Part shown: one piece after another, positions 27,270-37,259 of the stretch | Numbering within the stretch: the first letter of the stretch is position 1 | How the letters are laid out: each line of letters begins with the position of its first letter | DNA from: JACKAQ01 sp020634975 [NCBI: Calditrichia bacterium] | Lineage (GTDB): Bacteria > Calditrichota > Calditrichia > RBG-13-44-9 | Assembly: GCA_020634975.1 (NCBI GenBank) | Contig: JACKAQ010000002.1 | Span: 1-64,000 of the forward strand | Direction of reading: 5' to 3' | Length of the DNA: 64,000 nt | Made by a program: the position numbers and the translations under genes | The notes under the pieces: generated by a model | Databases searched by the model: none | What the model saw: only the letters and a program-made list of their open reading frames with translations | Told to the model about the DNA's origin: nothing

Positions 27270-28721
27270 TTACAACTGCGAAATCTTGTCCAGTGTTTGA
27301 CGAATGTAACTCAACGATTTCTCTTTTCCAAATACTTCGATCACGATGGCTAACTCCGGTCCGGAGGCTTCGCCGGTGAGCGCAACCCGCACCGGTTTCC
27401 ACAAACCTGGTCCTTTGATGCCGGATTCTTTTTGCACGGATTTCATCACCGCTTTAAAAGAATCGTTATCTAGCACATCCAGCGATTCAATTTGGGCAGC
27501 CACAGCCGCCAGCGCCGGTTTAGCAGTTTCCTGCTGCAAAATTTCCAGCGCTTCGGGATCAGAAATTTCCAGCGTATCTTTGTAAAAAATTCGTGCGGCT
27601 TCAAAAATCTGGTCACCGCGGTCGATCTTTTTCTGCACCGCTGTGATAATTTTGGCGGTTGTTGCCGCGTCGCTCACATCTGCGCCGGCGTTCGCCAAAA
27701 ACGGTGTCAAAAATGCCACGAGGCTTGCTTCGTCCATTTGGCGAATGTAATTGCCGTTCATCCAATTGAGTTTATCAGTATCAAACACCGCACCGGATTT
27801 GTTGACACGATCCAGCGAAAACAGCTCCGCCAACTGCGTCATCGAGAAGAATTCCTCATCAGTGCCGGGATTCCAGCCGAGCAGCGCCACAAAATTAATC
27901 AGCGCTTCGGGCAAATAGCCTTTGGCGATATAATCTTCCACTGCAACATCGCCCTGCCGTTTGCTCAATTTGGTGCGATCCTGATTAAGCAGCAGCGGCA
28001 GATGCGCCATTTTGGGCGCATCCCAACCAAATGCTTTATACAATTGCAAATGTTTCGGGACGCTCAGTAGCCACTCTTCTCCACGAATAACGTGAGTTAT
28101 GCCCATCAAATGATCGTCCACCACATTGGCGAGATGGTAGGTCGGGAAGCCGTCGGATTTCAGCAGCACCTGATCATCCACCAATTCATTTTGCACGCGA
28201 ACTTCGCCGCGAATCAAATCAGTGAAAACCGTTTCGCCATCGTTTGGCATTTTCAACCGGATAACGTGCGGTGTGCCGTCATCAAGTTTAGCACGGATTT
28301 CCGCAACATCGCGATCCCGCCAGGTGCCGTCGTAACGCGCCGTTTCGCCATTTGCCATTTGCCGTTCGCGCATCGCTTCCAACTCATCCGGGGTGCAAAA
28401 ACAGTAGTAGGCGTGTCCGTTTTTCAGCAATTGCATGGCGTGATCGCGGTAAATTTCAGTGCGCTGCGATTGCACATACGGACCAAAATCGCCGCCGACA
28501 TCCGGGCCTTCATCGTGTTGCAAACCCGCCCATTTGAGGCTGGAAATCAGGTTTTCGACTGCGCCTTCCACTTTGCGATTTTGATCGGTATCTTCGATCC
28601 GTAACAAATATTGGCCGCCGTGATGTTTGGCAAGCAGATAGTTGAATAATGCGGTACGCAGCCCGCCAACGTGCAAATATCCGGTTGGGCTGGGTGCGAA
28701 ACGTGTTCGTACTGATGTCAT
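27270..28721 (-). CDS. gltX: glutamyl-tRNA synthetase
   Basis: A 483-residue class I aminoacyl-tRNA synthetase charging tRNA(Glu), cytosolic. It opens MTSVRTRFAPSPTGYLHVGG, containing the HIGH-type motif (YLHVGG), and has the KMSKS-type motif KLSKRQGD near residue 245. The C-terminal anticodon-binding domain is complete. ATG 28721 follows AGGACAAAAAA; the upstream frame extension lies in the dedA gene. Length matches the bacterial family. It begins 22 bases after dedA. Confidence 0.95.
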   Translation of the reverse strand: MTSVRTRFAPSPTGYLHVGGLRTALFNYLLAKHHGGQYLLRIEDTDQNRKVEGAVENLISSLKWAGLQHDEGPDVGGDFGPYVQSQRTEIYRDHAMQLLKNGHAYYCFCTPDELEAMRERQMANGETARYDGTWRDRDVAEIRAKLDDGTPHVIRLKMPNDGETVFTDLIRGEVRVQNELVDDQVLLKSDGFPTYHLANVVDDHLMGITHVIRGEEWLLSVPKHLQLYKAFGWDAPKMAHLPLLLNQDRTKLSKRQGDVAVEDYIAKGYLPEALINFVALLGWNPGTDEEFFSMTQLAELFSLDRVNKSGAVFDTDKLNWMNGNYIRQMDEASLVAFLTPFLANAGADVSDAATTAKIITAVQKKIDRGDQIFEAARIFYKDTLEISDPEALEILQQETAKPALAAVAAQIESLDVLDNDSFKAVMKSVQKESGIKGPGLWKPVRVALTGEASGPELAIVIEVFGKEKSLSYIRQTLDKISQL

Positions 28722-28743
28722 TTTTTTGTCCTGTATTTGATTT

Positions 28744-29373
28744 CTAATTGCTGTCCGATGCCCTTTTGCGATTGCGGCGAATGAAAAAAACAATACCGGC
28801 AATCACGCCGATTGTCAGCAAAATACCAACAACAACCTGGTTGTAAATATCCAGAAATTGCTGAATTTCCTGCCAGCTTTTCCCGATGAACGCACCGAGA
28901 TAAATGATTGTCCCATTCCAGATGAGCGCGCTGATGGTTGCGAGCGCAGCAACGTAAATAACGTTAAGTTTCGATAATCCGGCAGATAATGAAATTACCG
29001 AACGAATGCCGGATAAAAAACGGTTCGCCAGAATAATCCAGTATCCATATTTTTCGAACAGGTTATTCACTTTCACAATTTTGCGGGGATCGATCCATTT
29101 GTTGCGATGTTTATTCATGATAAAATCGCTGGATCGGGCTGCGAGCACAAACAGCGCCAAAAATCCCAGCACGCTTCCGGCAGTAGTGCCGATCAAAACG
29201 CCGATGAAGCTCAGGCTGCCGGTTCCCACAAAATACGCTCCAACAAGTGTAACCGTATCGCCGGGAATCGGCGGAAAAATATTCTCGATGAACGCGCTGA
29301 TAAACAACAGCCCGTAAGCATACATCGTATTCTCACGGGCAAAAATAGTTAGTTGGTTGATGAATTCTTCCAA
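28744..29373 (-). CDS. DedA-family membrane protein
   Basis: A 209-residue inner-membrane protein of the DedA/SNARE-associated (VTT) family, which includes lipid-carrier and undecaprenyl-phosphate flippases. Hydrophobic segments lie around residues 15-35, 45-80, 135-165 and 175-200. Family motifs are ENIFPPIPGD, with the membrane-embedded acidic residue, and NRFLSGIRSVISLSAG, with the conserved Arg residues. It starts seven bases after glnS ends and is 22 bases before gltX. With ddl downstream, a link to cell-envelope lipid carriers is possible but is inference. Confidence 0.92.
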   Translation of the reverse strand: MEEFINQLTIFARENTMYAYGLLFISAFIENIFPPIPGDTVTLVGAYFVGTGSLSFIGVLIGTTAGSVLGFLALFVLAARSSDFIMNKHRNKWIDPRKIVKVNNLFEKYGYWIILANRFLSGIRSVISLSAGLSKLNVIYVAALATISALIWNGTIIYLGAFIGKSWQEIQQFLDIYNQVVVGILLTIGVIAGIVFFIRRNRKRASDSN

Positions 29374-29380
29374 ACGCGTA

Positions 29381-31099
29381 TCAGGATTGTTTGACGATTT
29401 TTTTCCACGAACTTTTCAGCTCGACGGTGCGATTGTAAACTGGTTTCCCCGGTTTGCTGTCTGGATCGACGCTAAAATAGGCATGCCGCAAAAACTGGAA
29501 GTGATCGCCGGGATTTACTTCCGCCAGCGACGGTTCGGCTTTTGCGTTTACCACCCGCAGCGAATCGGGATTGATCGCGTCCAAAAACGATTTGCCATCC
29601 GGCAAATTTCCCGGATCAACTTCGGTAAACAGGTGGTCGTACAGGCGCACTTCGGCATCGATGGCGTGTTCCGCGCTCACCCAGTGCAGCGTGCCTTTTA
29701 CTTTGCGACCATCATCGGACCATCCGCCCCGTGTCGCGGGATCGTAAGTGCAGTGGACTTCGGTTACGTTGCCATCCGCATCTTTTTTGAAACCGGTGCA
29801 AACCACGTAATAAGCATGTTTCAACCGGACTTCCATTCCCGGTGCCAGCCGGAAATATTTTTTGGCGGGGATTTCCATAAAATCGTCCCGTTCGATAAAC
29901 AGCTCTTTTCCGAACGGCACCAAACGCGTTCCAGCCTCCTGATCTTCGGGATTATTTTCCGCGGTCAGCCATTGCACCTGGTCGTCCGGCCAGTTATCGA
30001 TCACCAGTTTTATGGGGTCCAAAACCACCATTGTGCGGGTGGCAATTTTGTTCAGATCTTCGCGAACCCAATACTCCAGTTGCTCATATTCCACCATGCT
30101 GTCCGCGCGGGTAACGCCGATGGCATCGCAAAAATCGCGGATGGCTTTGGGTGTAAAGCCGCGGCGGCGCATCCCGGAAAGGGTGGGCATCCGGGGATCA
30201 TCCCAGCCATTAACATGTTGTTCCTGAACGAGTTGCAGTAACTTACGCTTGCTCATCACGGTGTAGCTAAGGCTCAGCCGGGCAAACTCAATTTGGCGGG
30301 GATTACCGATGTCCAGTTGCTCCAAAAACCAGTCGTAGAGCGGGCGGTGAATTTCAAATTCCAATGTGCAGATGGAGTGGGTGATGCCTTCAATCGCATC
30401 CGATTGACCGTGCGCCCAGTCGTACATCGGATAAATATTCCATTTGTCGCCGGTGCGGTGGTGAGATGCGTGCAAAATGCGATACATCACCGGATCGCGA
30501 AAATTGATGTTCGGCGATGCCATGTCGATTTTTGCGCGAAGCACTTTCGAGCCGTCCGGAAATTCCCCGTCGCGCATGCGTTCGAACAAATCCAGGTTTT
30601 CCGCAACGCTGCGGTTGCGATACGGGCTGTCGGTGCCCGGCTGGGTGAGTGTGCCGCGCGTTTCGCGAATTTCGTCTGCGGTTTGATCATCCACATACGC
30701 TTTGCCGGCTTTGATCAATACAATTGCCAAATCATACAGTTGATCAAAATAATCCGATGCGTAATATTCGCGATCTTCCCAATCAAAACCTAACCAGCGA
30801 ACGTCATATTTGATGGAATCTACATATTCCTGCTCTTCTTTTACGGGATTGGTATCATCGAAGCGCAGGTTGTATTTGCCGTTGTAATCGCGTGCCAGTC
30901 CGAAATTCAGGCAGATCGATTTTGCGTGCCCGATATGCAAATAACCGTTCGGTTCCGGGGGAAACCGGGTGTGCACCCGTCCGCCGTTTTTGCCATTTTT
31001 CAGATCTTCTTCAACGATGTTTCGTATAAAGTTCGTAACCGGTGTAATTTCTTTACCTGCGTTGTTACTGGATAACGGATTTGAAGTGTGATCCGCCAT
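29381..31099 (-). CDS. glnS: glutaminyl-tRNA synthetase
   Basis: A 572-residue class I synthetase charging tRNA(Gln) directly. The HIGH-type motif is in [15 protein letters not shown], the KMSKS-type motif is [10 protein letters not shown], and the two C-terminal anticodon-binding beta-barrels are present in full. ATG 31099 is preceded by GGGAG at good spacing. GlnRS is found in only part of bacteria; a gatB gene also lies in this window, so the amidotransferase here probably serves mainly Asn-tRNA(Asn). It leads the run glnS-dedA-gltX-ddl. Confidence 0.95.
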   Translation of the reverse strand: MADHTSNPLSSNNAGKEITPVTNFIRNIVEEDLKNGKNGGRVHTRFPPEPNGYLHIGHAKSICLNFGLARDYNGKYNLRFDDTNPVKEEQEYVDSIKYDVRWLGFDWEDREYYASDYFDQLYDLAIVLIKAGKAYVDDQTADEIRETRGTLTQPGTDSPYRNRSVAENLDLFERMRDGEFPDGSKVLRAKIDMASPNINFRDPVMYRILHASHHRTGDKWNIYPMYDWAHGQSDAIEGITHSICTLEFEIHRPLYDWFLEQLDIGNPRQIEFARLSLSYTVMSKRKLLQLVQEQHVNGWDDPRMPTLSGMRRRGFTPKAIRDFCDAIGVTRADSMVEYEQLEYWVREDLNKIATRTMVVLDPIKLVIDNWPDDQVQWLTAENNPEDQEAGTRLVPFGKELFIERDDFMEIPAKKYFRLAPGMEVRLKHAYYVVCTGFKKDADGNVTEVHCTYDPATRGGWSDDGRKVKGTLHWVSAEHAIDAEVRLYDHLFTEVDPGNLPDGKSFLDAINPDSLRVVNAKAEPSLAEVNPGDHFQFLRHAYFSVDPDSKPGKPVYNRTVELKSSWKKIVKQS

Positions 31100-31312
31100 A
31101 TTCAACTCCCTGTGATCATTCGAAATAATAAATTAGCCTTAGAAAACGCTAAATGTAACAAATTATACCGGCTGAAACAAGATGCAATGAAAGGCGTTCG
31201 GCAATGCCCGGAATATATGACGGTTGTTTTTTACAGAGAATTTGCAAACAAAAAAACACCTTGAACCGTAAGAAATTTACCTCTAATATGTTGTAAATAC
31301 CGGAGATTTTAT

Positions 31313-31522
31313 ATGATACCATCAGTCTACGGCAGCAATGGGTGTGCTATGCCAAGTTATAGCGAAGAAGATGAAGCGTTATTTGGTGCCGCAATTCTGG
31401 GTGGCGGAAAAGGAAAATCCGGTGGTGAAAAAAAGAAATCCGGTAGCGGCGCCGGATGCGGTTTCCTGTTGCTGTTGATCATCATCGCGCTGTTGATTTT
31501 CGTGATTTATTACCGGATATAA
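31313..31522 (+). CDS. small single-pass (tail-anchored) membrane protein
   Basis: A 69-residue protein I do not recognise. The N-terminal half is polar, with an acidic patch (YSEEDEALFG), then a Gly/Lys/Ser-rich linker (about residues 30-46) and one strongly hydrophobic segment at about 48-66 (GFLLLLIIIALLIFVIYY), ending YRI. GGAG lies eight bases before ATG 31313. No signal peptide is present. It lies 65 bases before the first PQQ-propeller gene, with which it could be cotranscribed. Coding status rests on the ribosome site and the orderly composition. Confidence 0.65.
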   Translation: MIPSVYGSNGCAMPSYSEEDEALFGAAILGGGKGKSGGEKKKSGSGAGCGFLLLLIIIALLIFVIYYRI

Positions 31523-31587
31523 TTAAATAAGTTGACAATCGAAATATTCATAAGTATATCATTATTCATGAATTAAAGGAGCGAAAT

Positions 31588-33813
31588 ATGCAGAAAACTC
31601 TCCCCGGAAATGTCTTGCAAAAAGGGTTGATCATATGCCTGCTGCTCATCGCTACAGCCGCTGTTGCAGGCGATTGGGCAAGCTGGCGCGGGAAGCATCA
31701 GAACGGTGTTTCGGATGAAAAAAATCTGGTATCCGAATGGTCGCAGGATGGCAAAAACCTGATCTGGACCGGCGATTTTACCGGCAGATCAACCCCGATT
31801 ATTCTCAACGGGCGTGTTTACGTCATCGGGCGAGTAGGGGAGGGCGTATCCATGCAGGAGCGTGTTGCCTGCTTCAGCGCCGAAAGCGGCGAACTGCTGT
31901 GGGATTATCGCTACAATGTGCGCAATACTTACGTGCCGTTCAACCGGATCGGTTGGGCGAGCATGGTCGGCGATCCCGAATCGGGCAATGTTTACGCGAT
32001 GGGCGGCGGCGGTGTTTTGCACTGTTTCGATAAAAACGGGAAAATCCTCTGGTACCGGTCATTGGTGGAGGAGTTTGGCATCCGCACCGGATATGGCGGA
32101 CGCACAACCAATCCGGTCATCGATGAAAACCGGGTGATCGTCGGTTTCGTTAGTGCGGGTTGGGGCGATCAAAAACCGATGAAACATCGCCACTTTGCTT
32201 TCGAAAAAAATACCGGAGAATTAATTTGGACAGCAACACCGGGTGGAGCGTTCAAAGCGCCGAATATTTACAGCAATCCGGTGATAACAGTTATCGACGG
32301 TAAACGATTGTTTATCGCCGGAAATGCCGATGGCGTTGTTTACGCGCTGCAATCACGCACCGGCGAAAAAGTATGGGAATTCCACCTCAGCCAACGCGGA
32401 TTGAATGCGTCTGTTGTTGTGGACGGCAACCGGATTTATGCCGCACACGGCGAGGAAAATCTGGATTCGCCAAAAATGGGACGCATCGTTTGCTTCGACG
32501 GTAGCGGCACAGGAGATATCACCGCAACCAATGAAATATGGCGTTTTGATGCTGAAATCGGTTACACATCGCCACTGTTGGCAAACGGTCGGATTTATTA
32601 TATTGATAACGCCGCAAACATGTACGCCCTCAACGCGACCACCGGCGAAAAATTTTGGGAATACAGTCTCGGAACTGTCGGAAAAGCATCACCGGTTTGG
32701 GCGGACGGCAAAATTTATGTGCCGGAAACCAACGGCCGGTTCCACATTTTGGCGGATGCCGGAAGCGAATGTAAATCGTTGAATTTGGTAGAAATAGCAA
32801 TGCCCGGCGGGAAACGAATGGCGGAAATTTATGGCTCGCCGGCCATCGCGTACGGTCGGGTTTACCTCGCAACTGAAACCGGTTTATTTTGCATCGGCAA
32901 CCCGGATGCCGCTTTTTCGGTAACGCCGCCGGAGGTATTAGTAGTGGATGAACCTGCCGGAAATGCCAACGGAAAAGCCGCGTTTTTACAAATTTTTCCG
33001 GCAGAACTTTTGGCTCGCTCCGGCAATCAGGTTCAGTTGAAAGCCAAATTATATGATGAAAATGGCCGCTATCTCCGCGATGCGGATGCACAATGGCAGG
33101 TCAGCGGACCGATTGGCACCGTCGATAAAAACGGCGAATTTACACCAACTGGTGCAACCAACGCCGCAGGGATGATCACCGCAACGTTGGATGATCTCAA
33201 AGGCGTTTCCAGAGTGCGCGTTTTTACGGATTTGCCGTGGGAACAAAATTTTGAAACCTATCAGCCCGGAGAAAATCCACCGTATTGGATCGGCGCGAGC
33301 AGCGCAAAAAGCCCCGGGGGGAAATACATCGTTGCCGATATTGACGGGAACAAAGTGCTGGAAAAACCACCGGCAGGAAAAGGTATCCAACGCCATTTCA
33401 TATTCTGGGGACCGTCAGATATGAAAGAATACATTCTGCAGGCGGATGTGATGACCTCGCAGGATAAACGCCGCCGTGGCGATATGGGATTGGTCAGCAA
33501 TGGCTACGTGCTGGATTTGATGGGAAAAATCGGGCGCATCGAAATACGGGCGTGGACATCTGAAAACAGAATTCGCGTGCAAACCCCGTTTGCTGTTGAA
33601 GCGAACACCTGGTACACAATGAAAATGACCATCGATTATACGGATGACAAAGCCATTGTTAAAGGAAAAGTATGGCAACGCGATACGCCGGAACCGCAGG
33701 ACTGGAGCATTGTTGCGGAAGACCCGTATCCGTCGCCGGAAGGTTCACCGGGTATTTACGGCGTCTCGAATGCAACAGTATATTACGATAATGTAAAAGT
33801 TATGCAAAAATAA
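31588..33813 (+). CDS. exported PQQ-type beta-propeller protein with C-terminal Ig-like and LamG-like domains
   Basis: A 741-residue exported protein. The signal sequence (GLIICLLLIATAAVAG) is followed by a PQQ/BamB-like beta-propeller over about residues 30-440, with recurring GELLWDY, GELIWTA, GEKVWEF and GEKFWEY blade motifs. An invasin/Ig-like strand region spans about 455-550 and a concanavalin/LamG-like domain about 555-741. It has a strong ribosome site (AAAGGAG, eight bases from ATG 31588). BamB-like in fold but too long and not beside bam genes. No enzyme residues for a quinoprotein dehydrogenase were seen. Role unknown, likely carbohydrate or surface binding. Confidence 0.83.
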   Translation: MQKTLPGNVLQKGLIICLLLIATAAVAGDWASWRGKHQNGVSDEKNLVSEWSQDGKNLIWTGDFTGRSTPIILNGRVYVIGRVGEGVSMQERVACFSAESGELLWDYRYNVRNTYVPFNRIGWASMVGDPESGNVYAMGGGGVLHCFDKNGKILWYRSLVEEFGIRTGYGGRTTNPVIDENRVIVGFVSAGWGDQKPMKHRHFAFEKNTGELIWTATPGGAFKAPNIYSNPVITVIDGKRLFIAGNADGVVYALQSRTGEKVWEFHLSQRGLNASVVVDGNRIYAAHGEENLDSPKMGRIVCFDGSGTGDITATNEIWRFDAEIGYTSPLLANGRIYYIDNAANMYALNATTGEKFWEYSLGTVGKASPVWADGKIYVPETNGRFHILADAGSECKSLNLVEIAMPGGKRMAEIYGSPAIAYGRVYLATETGLFCIGNPDAAFSVTPPEVLVVDEPAGNANGKAAFLQIFPAELLARSGNQVQLKAKLYDENGRYLRDADAQWQVSGPIGTVDKNGEFTPTGATNAAGMITATLDDLKGVSRVRVFTDLPWEQNFETYQPGENPPYWIGASSAKSPGGKYIVADIDGNKVLEKPPAGKGIQRHFIFWGPSDMKEYILQADVMTSQDKRRRGDMGLVSNGYVLDLMGKIGRIEIRAWTSENRIRVQTPFAVEANTWYTMKMTIDYTDDKAIVKGKVWQRDTPEPQDWSIVAEDPYPSPEGSPGIYGVSNATVYYDNVKVMQK

Positions 33814-33900
33814 CTTGCGAAATCAACTTCGTGAAATAGCTATTGAAAGTAAATGAATCGCAATAAATCAAACCGAATTTTTTTAAAGGAGCGGTTTCGT

Positions 33901-35346
33901 ATGCAAATAAACAGGAAATTGATGCTGTTACTGATGATGTTCACCGCCGCAATCATTGCGGATGATAAAGGTGATAAAAACCCCGTTTTTCGCATGTATG
34001 GCGGCGACCTGAACCGGAATATGACTGCGAGCGCAACCAATGCGCCGGTATCGTGGGATCCGGAAACCGGCGAAAATATTTTGTGGACAGCCCAGTTAGG
34101 CTCGCAAACATACACCAACGCGTTGCCGTATGACGGCAAAATTTTTATCGCCACCAATAACGAGGCTGAGCGCAATCCCAAATTGAAAGGGGATCGCGGC
34201 GTGATTATGGCGTTTGATCAGCAAACAGGGAAATTTCTCTGGCAATCGACACATGAAAAATTGCCGTCCGGGATGGTGAACGATTGGCCGTTGCAGGGTA
34301 TTTGCTCCACACCTTTTGTTGAGGGCAAACGATTGTGGTATGTTTCCAATCGTTGCGAAATCGTGTGTGTGGACACCGAAGGTTTTCTCGATGGCGAGAA
34401 TGACGGACCGTATCAGGATGAAGAAAACACATCGGAAATCGATGCGGATATCATCTGGAAACTGGATATGATTGACGAACTGGACGTTTTCCCGCACAAT
34501 TTGGCTGCTGGCAGTCCGTTGATCGTCGGCGATATTTTGTTCACCGTAACCGGAAACGGGGTGGATGAAAGTCATATTTTGTTGCCATCCCCGGCAGCGC
34601 CGAGCTTTTTGGCGGTCAACAAAAACACCGGCGAAGTTATTTGGGAAGATAATTCACCGGGCGAGCAAATTTTGCACGGCACATGGAGCAACCCTTCGTA
34701 TGGCCTCGTGAACGGACAACCGCAGGTGGTTTTTGCCGGCGGCGATGGCTGGCTGTACAGTTTTGTGCCCGAAACCGGCGAGCTGATCTGGAAATTTAAC
34801 TGCAATCCGGCAGAAGCCGTTTGGGAATTGGGCGGTGCGGGAACCAAAAACAACATCATTTCCACGCCGGTTATTTATGACAACCGGGTGTATCTGGGCG
34901 TCGGACAAGATCCCGAACATGGCGAAGCGCCGGGGCATTTTTGGGTCATCGATGCTACCCAAAAGGGCGACATCACCGAAACGGCGGTCATCTGGCATCG
35001 CAGCGGCGAAGATTTTCACCGGACGATGTCCACCGCCGCAATCGAAAGCGGGCTGCTGTTTATCACGGATTTGAGCGGATTCTTGTACTGTCTCGATGCC
35101 GCAACCGGTCAACATTATTGGACTTACGACGTGTTTGCCGCCGTGTGGGGATCGCCGGTAATTGCTGATGGCAAAGTATATATCGGTGATGAAGATGGTG
35201 ACATCGCTGTGCTGAAAGCTGCAAAAACGAAAGAGTTGATCACAGAAATAAATATGGGCAGCGCTGTTTATTCGACACCCACATTTCACAATGGCGTGAT
35301 GTATATCGCCAGCCGCACAACGCTGTTTGCGATTGGTCAACAATAG
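33901..35346 (+). CDS. exported PQQ-type beta-propeller protein
   Basis: A 481-residue exported protein with a signal sequence (KLMLLLMMFTAAIIA) and a PQQ-like propeller filling nearly the whole length. Blade motifs include GKFLWQS, GEVIWED, GELIWKF and GQHYWTY. It is a shorter relative of the gene 87 bases upstream, without the extra C-terminal domains. I chose ATG 33901 because AAAGGAG lies ten bases upstream; the frame from 33853 has no support. Similar proteins are common in planctomycete and FCB genomes with unknown function. Confidence 0.85.
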   Translation: MQINRKLMLLLMMFTAAIIADDKGDKNPVFRMYGGDLNRNMTASATNAPVSWDPETGENILWTAQLGSQTYTNALPYDGKIFIATNNEAERNPKLKGDRGVIMAFDQQTGKFLWQSTHEKLPSGMVNDWPLQGICSTPFVEGKRLWYVSNRCEIVCVDTEGFLDGENDGPYQDEENTSEIDADIIWKLDMIDELDVFPHNLAAGSPLIVGDILFTVTGNGVDESHILLPSPAAPSFLAVNKNTGEVIWEDNSPGEQILHGTWSNPSYGLVNGQPQVVFAGGDGWLYSFVPETGELIWKFNCNPAEAVWELGGAGTKNNIISTPVIYDNRVYLGVGQDPEHGEAPGHFWVIDATQKGDITETAVIWHRSGEDFHRTMSTAAIESGLLFITDLSGFLYCLDAATGQHYWTYDVFAAVWGSPVIADGKVYIGDEDGDIAVLKAAKTKELITEINMGSAVYSTPTFHNGVMYIASRTTLFAIGQQ

Positions 35347-35430
35347 GTTTGCCGGCTGATTAAATTTAATCGTTTAGTTGGATTACTATAGGCAAGAATC
35401 TTATTTCACACTTTATATTTGAAGCCAAAA

Positions 35431-35467
35431 AAAACCTCCGGAAAGTTGATTTTCCGGAGGTTTTTTT
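35431..35467. terminator. bidirectional Rho-independent terminator
   Basis: A perfect 14-bp stem (35431-35444 with 35451-35464) with loop GTTGAT. T-tract 35461-35467 on the + strand and an A-run at 35427-35434 giving a T-tract on the other strand. It sits between the convergent PQQ gene (ends 35346) and sorting-domain gene (ends 35488), so it can serve both. Confidence 0.94.
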
Positions 35468-35487
35468 ATTTAAAAAATGAACTGAAT

Positions 35488-37158
35488 TTATTTTGTTAGC
35501 AGCATTTTTTTCGAAGCTGAAAAATTGCCCGCTTTCAAATCGTAAATGTAATATCCACTCGGCAGGTTTGCTGCGTCAAAATCCACTTTGTAGGATCCGG
35601 CACCGAGTTGACCGTTTACCAGCGTCGCCACTTTGCGACCTAACATGTCGTAAACATTCAGGGTTACGAATGTGTTTTCCCGCAGGTCAAACGGAATCAC
35701 TGTGCTTGGGTTGAACGGGTTCGGGTAATTATCCTGCAAAGCGGTTGCCATCGGGATGACGCCGTTGTTGTGCTCAATTCCGGTAATCACGCCGGTAACT
35801 GTGAAGGTATCCGGTGCTGTTGTTGTGAAACTGTTGTTTGCGCCATCGCCGGGAGGTGAAATAAAAAAGGAATGTTCGTTGGAATTTTCCATGAACACAA
35901 TGTTCCCGGCAGCATCGAAATCGATGGTTGAGCGGGCGTTTACATTTTCATCGCCACCGTAAAACATGTTTTCAGTCGCAATGCGAATAGTGTCCGGGAA
36001 AAAGCCGTTGATGTCGTCCACCCGCCAGATGCCATCCTGATCGAAACCGCTGCCGGCGCGGGTGCAATAATAGAGAATATCATCTGCGGAGCTGTTCGGG
36101 TCGTCGCCGCTATCGAGCAGCAAATCGTTGGCAATAAAGGTTTTTTCTGCGGATAAAAACCACGATGCATCGTTATCGGTTACCGGCAGCGTGCCCGAAA
36201 TATCGTATTTGCGAATGCCGTTGCCATCCGACCCGAGGTCGATGGACTGGCGAAGGGTAACATACATTGCACCGTCATCATCCAGCATAATTTGGCGCGG
36301 GAAGGTGGTGCTGAATTCTGCGACCACTTCCAAACTTGCCGGATCGAAGGTATCGGCAGTGCCGATGTTTCCGCGCAAAATCTGGTTATTTGCAGATACA
36401 TAAATCGTGAAATCTTCGCCCTCGCCGGTCAAATAAAATCCTGTAGGGAAGGATAAGCCGTCGATAACAACCTGTGTGCTGTAATCGCGATTGATGCGCA
36501 TCACCTGACCGAGATCTTTCAGCGTTACCCAAACGCGACCTTGCCAGTCGAGTTCTGCAAATAACGGCGCATCTGTGCCGTAATTGACTGTGCCGCCATT
36601 GGCTTGGTCTGCCGCAACGAGATACGGATCGGCGTTGGAGCCATCGGGATTATAAATAGCGATTCCCGTTCCAATCGGTCCACCGTCATTTGATGTGAAA
36701 ATCATCCCGAAATTGCTGTCACTCTGATTTCTGTTTACAGCAACACCACGGGTATAAATGCTGATCGGACCGGAATCAAAAAACATGGTCCAATCTGTTG
36801 TAGAGTAATTTGCCTGTTCGGTATAAACTTGCACAACGTATTGGGAATTGGCAGTTGCGCCGGTACCATCCCATTCAACGCTGTTCAAGCCGTTGGCGCT
36901 GGCGCCGCCATCAATTGTCGCAACTGTATTGCCTGTGGCGACATCGATGATGGTTACTGTAACAACCGATGCGCCGTCATTCAAATAGTATGATATTTTT
37001 GCAACGCTGCCATCCGAAAAATCGCCATCAAACGGGCTGTCGTCCGGGTTGGTGATTTTTATTTGCGATGCAAATACATTGGCTAATGCAGTCTGATTCA
37101 TCAAAAAAACAGAGAAAACCACAGTAACAATTACACTGGCGAGTAACTTCCATTTCAT
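35488..37158 (-). CDS. secreted NHL/SMP-30-like beta-propeller protein with sorting tail
   Basis: A 556-residue exported protein. Signal sequence about residues 1-27 (ending QTALA). An N-terminal FlgD-Ig-like strand region (about 30-125, containing GLNSVEWDGTGA) is followed by a propeller-like middle that resembles NHL/SMP-30 proteins (WQGRVWVTLKDLGQVMRI). The C-terminus carries the sorting tail with QDNYPNPFNPSTVIPF and ends SASKKMLLTK. The start ATG 37158 has GAGGAG nine bases upstream. It is last of three tail-bearing genes in a row on the - strand, each with its own strong ribosome site. Function unknown. Confidence 0.86.
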   Translation of the reverse strand: MKWKLLASVIVTVVFSVFLMNQTALANVFASQIKITNPDDSPFDGDFSDGSVAKISYYLNDGASVVTVTIIDVATGNTVATIDGGASANGLNSVEWDGTGATANSQYVVQVYTEQANYSTTDWTMFFDSGPISIYTRGVAVNRNQSDSNFGMIFTSNDGGPIGTGIAIYNPDGSNADPYLVAADQANGGTVNYGTDAPLFAELDWQGRVWVTLKDLGQVMRINRDYSTQVVIDGLSFPTGFYLTGEGEDFTIYVSANNQILRGNIGTADTFDPASLEVVAEFSTTFPRQIMLDDDGAMYVTLRQSIDLGSDGNGIRKYDISGTLPVTDNDASWFLSAEKTFIANDLLLDSGDDPNSSADDILYYCTRAGSGFDQDGIWRVDDINGFFPDTIRIATENMFYGGDENVNARSTIDFDAAGNIVFMENSNEHSFFISPPGDGANNSFTTTAPDTFTVTGVITGIEHNNGVIPMATALQDNYPNPFNPSTVIPFDLRENTFVTLNVYDMLGRKVATLVNGQLGAGSYKVDFDAANLPSGYYIYDLKAGNFSASKKMLLTK

Positions 37159-37196
37159 AAGCAATTCTCCTCTTATAGGATAGTAATTTATAAACC

Positions 37197-37227
37197 CGGT
37201 CATCAGGATGTTCTTTCCTGATGACCG
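37197..37227 (-). terminator. hairpin between two sorting-domain genes
   Basis: A perfect 12-bp stem, CGGTCATCAGGA (37197-37208) with TCCTGATGACCG (37216-37227) and a 7-base loop. On the - strand it is followed by GGTTTATAAATT, a poor T-tract. It lies 33 bases after the upstream gene's stop and 39 before the next start, so it may be a weak terminator or an mRNA-stabilising hairpin. Confidence 0.55.
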
Positions 37228-37259
37228 TAAGTTATGTAAAAATTGAAGTTAACAGAAAT

